From: Salinibacterium sp. G-O1
Lineage (GTDB): Bacteria > Actinomycetota > Actinomycetes > Actinomycetales > Microbacteriaceae
Reading direction: 5' to 3'
Length of the DNA stretch: 53,997 bases
Assembly: GCF_030063305.1 (NCBI RefSeq)
Contig: NZ_JASISV010000005.1
Span: 1 to 53,997 of the forward strand
The notes under the pieces were generated by a model. It did no database searches, was not told where the DNA came from, and worked only from the letters and a program-made list of their open reading frames with translations. Both the position numbers and the translations under genes were made by a program. This document shows, piece after piece, positions 49,245 to 53,997 of this stretch; the stretch's first letter is position 1, and every line of letters starts with the position of its first letter.

Positions 49245-49720
49245 AGTCCGAACGCACTCTCACGGCCATGCGACCCACTGATGAGTTTGCGCGCAAGTGC
49301 GTACGCAACGGCCTCGGCCATCAGCTCATGCTCTCCAACTTCCAGTCCGCGCGCCGCGGACCTCACGATTGCCTCGCGCATCCCAGCGGCTTCAACCAGG
49401 TCTCGAGGTATGAGGTCGAGAATGTCGCACTCCGTTTCTTCTGCCAGCATGTGTCCGAATTCATGGAATATCGAATGCTGTTGATACAGAGTCGAAGCCG
49501 CTGTCGGGTACAGGATGAGTACCTTCGTCTCAGACTCAAGGAGAAGGGCTGTAACAGCCTCCCACTCCCCGTAATCGAGTGGCACGAGCTGAATCGTCTT
49601 TCCTGAACGGGTCTCGATTCTTTCGATAATCGAACCCCAGTCGGGGCGTGACGGGAGATCCAGACGATCTACAATCGCCTGAGCTGACCGCTCCCGAACT
49701 CTGTGTTCTCGTGACGTCAT
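49241..49720 (-). CDS. ImmA/IrrE-like metallopeptidase, 159 aa
   Basis: HSIFHEFGHMLAEETECD gives the zinc motif HEFGH at residues 86-90, and ELMAEAVAYALARKL the third ligand near 136. It has no HTH, so it is a free protease like ImmA of ICEBs1, which cleaves the repressor ImmR to start transfer. First gene of the operon; ATGA overlap with the membrane protein. The promoter region is shared, divergently, with rep and contains the palindrome. Confidence 0.85.
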   Translation of the reverse strand: MTSREHRVRERSAQAIVDRLDLPSRPDWGSIIERIETRSGKTIQLVPLDYGEWEAVTALLLESETKVLILYPTAASTLYQQHSIFHEFGHMLAEETECDILDLIPRDLVEAAGMREAIVRSAARGLEVGEHELMAEAVAYALARKLISGSHGRESAFGL

Positions 49721-49798
49721 TTCTGGCCTTCCGTCTTACGAAAGTCGTGCGATCTGCCGGTTTGTCCGCAATCATCGCGATACTCTCGCATGGCGAAG

Positions 49799-49814
49799 AT
49801 TGCGGTTCCGCAAT
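49799..49814. promoter_or_regulatory. Shared palindrome site 3 overlapping the rep promoter
   Basis: ATTGCGGTTCCGCAAT. TTGCGG (49800-49805) is separated by exactly 17 bp from AATAAT (49823-49828), giving a good promoter toward rep whose -35 is inside the palindrome. A half-site CCGCAAT lies at 49766-49772, and the imperfect inverted repeat AATCATCGC...GCGAAGATT surrounds this area. A repressor bound here would block rep transcription. Confidence 0.72.
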
Positions 49815-49951
49815 AGTAAGGCAATAATCATGATCTGATGATGCTTACAAACACCTTGCCCTGTCAGGACTTTACGCCGTGGCGCACCTCGATCTCAATG
49901 CGCACGGCGCGCCTGCCCTTAGCGCTGGCGTTAAGTGGCAAAACTTCTCAC

Positions 49952-50200
49952 ATGACGAGCAATGCAGGGATCAAGAGAAATCGACGCCCCCGTGTAGGTC
50001 TTCCCATCGTACGAACAGAAATACGACTATCCCCTGAGACCGACGCCAAGCTTGGCGCGGCTCGCATTGCCTCCGGCCACCTGTCGCTTTCGCTCTACAT
50101 CGAGCGACTTGTCGCGGGCCTCGAAGCCGAGCACGGCAGCCTGCCAGTGCTCAACCCCGAACTCGATGGCATCCAGGAGGTCACCACGACAGCCGCTTAA
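49952..50200 (+). CDS. Small RHH-like DNA-binding protein upstream of rep, 82 aa
   Basis: RPRVGLPIVRTEIRLSPETDAKLGAARIASGHLSLSLYIERLVAGLEAEHG reads as a ribbon-helix-helix protein: a beta strand with charged residues, then two helices. I choose the ATG at 49952 (MTSNAGIKRNRRP); the frame is open to 49838, where an ATG lies almost at the predicted transcription start. Small RHH proteins before rep often control copy number. Confidence 0.65.
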   Translation: MTSNAGIKRNRRPRVGLPIVRTEIRLSPETDAKLGAARIASGHLSLSLYIERLVAGLEAEHGSLPVLNPELDGIQEVTTTAA

Positions 50201-50209
50201 ACGAAAAGA

Positions 50210-50229
50210 CCCGCCGCTGTCGCGACGGG
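50210..50229 (+). terminator. Hairpin between the RHH gene and rep
   Basis: CCCGCCGC (50210-50217) and GCGACGGG (50222-50229) pair with one mismatch and a 4-nt loop, ten bases after the RHH stop. There is no T run. It may attenuate transcription into rep and so set Rep level. Confidence 0.5.
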
Positions 50230-50263
50230 CCTTCCAAGTTTCGTAGCTCAAACCTTCTCTTGC

Positions 50264-52336
50264 TTGCCGGCGGTAGAGGTTCGAGCTAATCAAAAGATCC
50301 GGATGAACCGGAGCTTTTGCCATACCAGAAATAAATTCCCGGAGAGGATGGCCCCAATACTAACCGATGCAGACGTTTTTGGCACGCCCTCTTCGCGAGA
50401 GCGTGTCGCAGGCGTAACCCAGGAACACTCCACGGCGTGGGAGATCACCCGCCGGGTGAGTCCACGCGACCAGGTGCGCGTGATGAAGCGAGACGCCTAC
50501 GGTCGTCTCGACGAGAACAGCTACCCCACTGCGCACCGTGTCGGCCCGCACTGCCCCACGACGCCGTGGGCCATATACCTGGCCGATGACCACGGCATAT
50601 TCCGCGTCCTGTGCTTCGATTTCGACGGCAAAGACAAGTACGGGGTCGATGCCGACCTCATGGAGGTGGCCCACGACGAATGCAACGTCCTATCGGGGGT
50701 GCTTACTCAGCTCGCGATCGCGCACGTTGTCTGCAAGTCGTCCGGCACCGGCGGCCGACACATCTGGGTTGCCCTGCGTTCCGGCGCGGCCGCCGCGCAG
50801 GTTGCCGCGGTCGCCACGGCTGCTCGGGCGAGTTTCCGCACCCTGGATCACGGGATGCTCCACAACAGTCGCACGGGCGCGGCGCGGCCGCCGCTTTCGC
50901 CTCACAGGGACGGCAGCTACTCGACAGTGCTGCTCGGTAGCCTCGACACCCTCATCGAGCCGTCGACGACCGTCGCCGACCTCGCCGCCCTCGCCGCCCT
51001 GCTCGAGCAGCTGCGGCCGGCGTCGCGGGCGGCCGACACCGCCCCGTCCGGGCCGGTCGACGCCTCACACCAGGCGCACCGCACGCTCAGCCGCGCAGGT
51101 ACCGCCCACATGGCCACGATCGACGGCGGCAGCAATCCGAGCTGGACCGGGTTCATGTGCCTGCTCGCAGCAGCCAACGCTGGCTGGAGCCTCCGCGACG
51201 TTGAGCATGCCGTCAAGACCGCGCCGGGCATGGAGCATTACCGCACGAAGAACACCGGCCGCGGTGGCCGGCGGGCACGTAGTGCGTCGGAGGCCCGCGC
51301 CCGGCTTGAGCGTCAGTGGGACAAAGCCCAGCAGTACGCGGCCATACAACGACCGCTGCCAGCCGATCGGGAGCCCCGAGACCTCACGGAACTCACTACC
51401 ATCGTCCACGACGTCGACGACGTCCTAAACCGCTTCCGGGTCTCCCCCGGCCGGTGGGGACGCACCGAGAAGGCGCTGTCCCAGCGCACGATCCTCACCG
51501 CTTTGGCCTATCTCACCCTGCAGACCGGCAAACGCGTCGTCGCAGCCTCCATCCGCGACTTGGCACTAATGAGCGGCCTCGGCCGCACGACCGCGGCAGA
51601 TGCCCTCAGGGCGCTCTCAGAGGCAGGTTTCGCCGAGCAGGTCACCGGAAGTGACGGCGGCAACGCCGCCGAATGGCGGTTGACCCCACACTTTTCCACA
51701 GCCTCCAACACCATCCGGTCACAACCACTCAATAACCCCCGCCCCCCTTCCGAACTTTTCACTGTCCGCATTGATCTAATTGCAACCCTCGAGGAACAGT
51801 TGACCGATCAACGTCACGACCTTTTCACACGCGCGGGTCTTGGCCATCTGGCGGGCAAGGTTTATGCGATGCTTCGCCAATTTCCCGGCCTAACAGTTGA
51901 TACGGCTGCGCGGATCCTGGGGGTCTCCCCCAGGCATACCGCCACGGTTCTCAGCAGACTCTGGCACCACAGGCTCATCGTCAAACACCCTGACGGATGG
52001 ACTCGGGCGAAACGGGATCTCCGTGACCACGCAGCTCGAGCGCTTGGAGTTGCCGGGACTCTCGTCGATCGAGCCGAACGATATCGAGCCGAACGTGAAG
52101 TGTGGGCGTGGTGGCAGGCAGAGGTCGCGACGATGATGACAGCGCCAAGGCGCCGCCCTCGACGTCCACATGTTTCGAGCCGTACCCTCGAATTCGTCGA
52201 TGAACGTCCCGGGGAGCGCAGCTGGCCCCGCTACCCCCGGGCAGCGGACGGTCGAGGTGACCATCGAGAAGCGAAATATTGGGCCCAGAATGGGATGCTT
52301 GCCCCGGATAGCCTCTGGTGGTCAGCCGCGGCCTAA
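50264..52336 (+). CDS. Replication initiator with archaeo-eukaryotic primase domain, up to 690 aa
   Basis: The N-terminal AEP-type primase core has the hhDhD motif FRVLCFDFDGKDKYG (about 114-127) and SSGTGGRHIWVAL (159-171), as in actinobacterial plasmid Rep proteins. Two winged-helix regions follow: ASIRDLALMSGLGRTTAADALRALSEAGFAEQV and LTVDTAARILGVSPRHTATVLSRLWHHRLIVKH. No P-loop helicase is present, so a host helicase is needed. The true start is unsure: GTG/ATG options exist at 50264, 50303 and 50348. It binds an origin probably nearby, within or beside its own gene. Confidence 0.85.
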   Translation: MPAVEVRANQKIRMNRSFCHTRNKFPERMAPILTDADVFGTPSSRERVAGVTQEHSTAWEITRRVSPRDQVRVMKRDAYGRLDENSYPTAHRVGPHCPTTPWAIYLADDHGIFRVLCFDFDGKDKYGVDADLMEVAHDECNVLSGVLTQLAIAHVVCKSSGTGGRHIWVALRSGAAAAQVAAVATAARASFRTLDHGMLHNSRTGAARPPLSPHRDGSYSTVLLGSLDTLIEPSTTVADLAALAALLEQLRPASRAADTAPSGPVDASHQAHRTLSRAGTAHMATIDGGSNPSWTGFMCLLAAANAGWSLRDVEHAVKTAPGMEHYRTKNTGRGGRRARSASEARARLERQWDKAQQYAAIQRPLPADREPRDLTELTTIVHDVDDVLNRFRVSPGRWGRTEKALSQRTILTALAYLTLQTGKRVVAASIRDLALMSGLGRTTAADALRALSEAGFAEQVTGSDGGNAAEWRLTPHFSTASNTIRSQPLNNPRPPSELFTVRIDLIATLEEQLTDQRHDLFTRAGLGHLAGKVYAMLRQFPGLTVDTAARILGVSPRHTATVLSRLWHHRLIVKHPDGWTRAKRDLRDHAARALGVAGTLVDRAERYRAEREVWAWWQAEVATMMTAPRRRPRRPHVSSRTLEFVDERPGERSWPRYPRAADGRGDHREAKYWAQNGMLAPDSLWWSAAA

Positions 52337-52468
52337 CGTGGTCAGACCTATCGAAGAACCGACCGGGTCGGGGCGGCCACGGGGGTAGCTCGTAGAGTAT
52401 GAACGGATGCTCTCACCCCAGCAGAGCAGCCGCTACACGCGTGGCCGGACGCCCTACCTGGAACAGTC

Positions 52469-52843
52469 ATGGGCTCGAATAAACGTTACGCCGAGGCGAT
52501 CGACCGGCGGATGGATCAGAAGATCCAGAACCTCGCCGACCGGCCGCCGGTGCCACCTGCGGTGGTACGGCAGTGGCGGCCTCCATGGCCGCCGATCCGG
52601 TTCGGGGAGGATGAGTGGTTTCTGATGCGTGACAGCAACCGGGAGCCGGCCGCTATTATCCGAAAGCTCCGCATGGGCCCACGCAGCGAGACTTACTATC
52701 GGGTCGTGACCTGGGCGCTACAGTCCGCAGATCGAAATCTCGTGGGCTACTTTGCGACTCTCGAGGAGGCCGACCGGTCGGTGCTGTTCGTCCCCGACAA
52801 CCCGCAGGTGCCAGGGGCATCCCGGGGGCCGAACGGCCTCTAA
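52469..52843 (+). CDS. Hypothetical plasmid protein, 124 aa
   Basis: MGSNKRYAEAIDRRMDQKIQNLADRPPVPPAVVRQWRPPWPP is followed by FGEDEWFLMRDSNREPAAIIRKLRMGPRSETYYRVVTWALQSADRNLVGYFATLEEADRSVLF. Soluble, with a Trp/Pro-rich N-terminus. I recall similar small proteins on actinobacterial plasmids, without known function. It reads the same way as rep; the ribosome site is weak. Confidence 0.7.
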   Translation: MGSNKRYAEAIDRRMDQKIQNLADRPPVPPAVVRQWRPPWPPIRFGEDEWFLMRDSNREPAAIIRKLRMGPRSETYYRVVTWALQSADRNLVGYFATLEEADRSVLFVPDNPQVPGASRGPNGL

Positions 52844-53009
52844 CTCGAAGCGGGGCATCCCGCTCGAACGGATCGATGAGGGCGACCGCGCCGTGGCGCG
52901 GACAGGTGTAGGCGACCGCCCGGGGTCCGCCGCCGGCGAGTGGTTCGGCGTCGAGCTCACGCCCACACATCGGGCACTCGGGGCCGGTCCACCCCAGGTC
53001 ATCGCTCAC
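52656..53009 (-). CDS. Possible small zinc-ribbon protein on the opposite strand
   Basis: From a GTG at 53009, VSDDLGWTGPECPMCGRELDAEPLAGGGPRAVAYTCPRHGAVALIDPF looks like a real zinc ribbon (CPMC...YTCPRHG). The frame then runs antisense through the end of the 124-aa gene and looks less natural there, so the true end may have been lost. No ribosome site is visible. The rest of 52,844-53,328 contains only the terminator and the leader below. Confidence 0.35.
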   Translation of the reverse strand: MSDDLGWTGPECPMCGRELDAEPLAGGGPRAVAYTCPRHGAVALIDPFERDAPLRVRGRSAPGMPLAPAGCRGRTAPTGRPPRESQSSPRDFDLRTVAPRSRPDSKSRCVGPCGAFG

Positions 53010-53092
53010 CCGACCCAGTGTGGCCGACGACCGTGCCTGGCGTCGGGAGTTGTGCACAGACACGGTGTGGTGCCGCGCGGCGGCGCTGCGCT

Positions 53093-53113
53093 CGGGCCAG
53101 GGCCCGGTTTTTT
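53093..53113 (+). terminator. Rho-independent terminator
   Basis: CGGGC-CAGG-GCCCG (53093-53106) is followed by G and six T. It points along the plus strand and would separate the rep/124-aa transcript from the 215-aa gene. Confidence 0.7.
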
Positions 53114-53291
53114 GGCCGTGAAGCCTTCGGCAGCATACGGTCGGCAGGCCTCCGCGCAAGCAGCTGCGCTGCCAGGTCCGCCGACAAGTGCGGCACGCGG
53201 TCGCATGCTCCCTTATTTCGCGCCGCACTTCTCTCCCCACCGCCCTGGCGGGTTGCACTACGACCAGCTCTCCCTAGCGGCGGTTACCCGC

Positions 53292-53314
53292 CTTCACGGC
53301 AAAAAAACGTGAAG
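53292..53314 (+). promoter_or_regulatory. A7-loop hairpin before the 215-aa gene
   Basis: CTTCACG (53292-53298) and CGTGAAG (53308-53314) enclose GCAAAAAAA, so the GGCAAAAAAA box found before dprA, ssb and the LPD29 gene appears here in a hairpin loop. The ribosome site AGAGAGGGAGAAG follows at once. The long-range arms and inner blocks of leaders 1-3 are not seen. Confidence 0.5.
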
Positions 53315-53328
53315 AGAGGGAGAAGATC

Positions 53329-53976
53329 ATGTCCGGGTTCATCACTACACGACCGCAGCGCACCAGTGACGAGATCGCGGCAGACCGTAAAGAAGCCACC
53401 ACGTTTTTCGCACGGTTCGACCGACCCAACACCATCACCAAACGCGATGTCGCCCGACTCATGAGCTACTACGCCCACGATTGGCGGCTGCTGCGGTGCG
53501 ACGTCGAAGCTCACGTCTGGAGCCAGCGGGTTAGACCCAACGCGGCGCAGGTCAGGCAGGCCCGGAGCCGACGTGAGGCGACGGCTCAGGCTGCCGAAGA
53601 AGTCGCGCGCATCCCGCCACGCGGCGACGCACCGCTACGCCGGTACGCGCACCCCGTGACTCGCCGGATGCTCCCCGAAAGCTCGCTGCACTCCGTCAGC
53701 GCTGGAGAACGGCTGGAGGCTCAAGGCCAAGCCGCGAGATTCTGGCGACTTTGCGCAAGCTCACCGTCATTCGGTCGCCAGTTGCTGCGCGCTCAGATCC
53801 CGTTCCCCCAATGGCTGGCAGCACACCCCGACTACGGGCCGCTGAGGGACGCTCCCGAGGGTTACACCGGAAGCTCACGGCCAGCGACCAAGGCCCGATA
53901 CCGGAAGGGCAAGATCCGGCCCGTCGGGATCAGCTACGACCGGGCGCTGCAAATCGCGATGAAGATCATCCGGTAG
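53329..53976 (+). CDS. Hypothetical plasmid protein spanning the circle join, 215 aa
   Basis: MSGFITTRPQRTSDEIAADRKEATTFFARFDRPNTITKRDVARLMSYYAHDWRLLRCDVEAHVW starts after AGGGAGAAG. Strongly basic, Arg-rich, no membrane segment. The tail, KARYRKGKIRPVGISYDRALQIAMKIIR, suggests nucleic-acid binding. It follows a leader with the A7 box seen before ssb and dprA, and reads toward the probable oriT like them. No family is recognised. Confidence 0.75.
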   Translation: MSGFITTRPQRTSDEIAADRKEATTFFARFDRPNTITKRDVARLMSYYAHDWRLLRCDVEAHVWSQRVRPNAAQVRQARSRREATAQAAEEVARIPPRGDAPLRRYAHPVTRRMLPESSLHSVSAGERLEAQGQAARFWRLCASSPSFGRQLLRAQIPFPQWLAAHPDYGPLRDAPEGYTGSSRPATKARYRKGKIRPVGISYDRALQIAMKIIR

Positions 53977-53997
53977 CCGGGCGCGGCTATGCCGCGG
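53871..53997. repeat. Terminal direct repeat, copy 2
   Basis: Identical to bases 1-127; see there. Removing one copy closes a circle of about 53,870 bp. Confidence 0.95.

Noticed and set aside
53871-53997. Terminal repeats as ends of a linear plasmid
   Set aside because: They are direct, not inverted, of a typical k-mer length, and inside a gene.

Overview
The window is a complete circular plasmid of a high-GC actinobacterium, most likely a member of the Microbacteriaceae (inference from protein families and codon use; no rRNA or chromosomal marker is present). The first 127 bases are repeated exactly as the last 127, the usual mark of a circular contig cut with a k-mer overlap, so the true length is about 53,870 bp. 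One gene (215 aa) runs through the join.

Backbone. Going round the circle from about 49.2 kb: a rep region (small ribbon-helix-helix-like protein, then an archaeo-eukaryotic-type primase/replication initiator), small plasmid genes, a parA/parB partition operon with a repeat-rich candidate centromere, then a block of dprA-like, ssb and tiny ORFs. Each gene of this last block is preceded by a related structured leader of about 140-180 nt. After the cargo region the same theme returns (an LPD29-domain gene and a tiny CDSCQ protein behind a similar leader). Next come a cell-wall hydrolase and lipoprotein, a probable oriT, a MobF relaxase/helicase, and a minus-strand type IV secretion operon (ParA-like ATPase, pilin-like protein, VirB6-like, SCO6880-like, VirB4-like, VirD4-like coupling protein, DUF4913). 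Between tra and rep sits a minus-strand four-gene control module: ImmA/IrrE-like protease, MAB_1171c/DUF6545-like membrane protein, membrane-anchored alpha/beta hydrolase and XRE-type regulator. A palindrome of the form TTGCGGWWYCGCAA occurs at three switch points (relaxase/oriT, tra promoter, rep promoter), which suggests one circuit couples replication and transfer.

Cargo (about 5.7-30.3 kb). This is a mosaic of small sensor/effector pairs: an alpha/beta hydrolase; two independent divergent CGNR-regulator/MFS-exporter modules; WYL regulator with VOC and DUF3052 proteins; ArsR with SRPBCC (frameshifted) and VOC; another VOC; a small membrane protein with a TetR regulator; an acyltransferase; an unknown protein plus XRE-ImmA/IrrE protease whose C-terminal repeats can also be made as a separate small protein; TetR with a RibD/DHFR-like reductase; a serine recombinase with DUF3024; a type II restriction-modification operon with DUF4238; and an HNH nuclease. 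Two copies of a 90-aa gene with conserved flanks lie in inverted orientation near the two ends of the cargo.

How it works together (inference). Genes with the repeated leaders read toward the probable oriT, as expected for a conjugative leading region where genes are expressed early from incoming single-stranded DNA. SSB and the DprA-like protein both act on single-stranded DNA. The leaders with co-varying end arms, the tiny CDSCQ proteins, the shared palindrome and the protease/membrane/hydrolase/XRE operon are the best candidates for undescribed biology.
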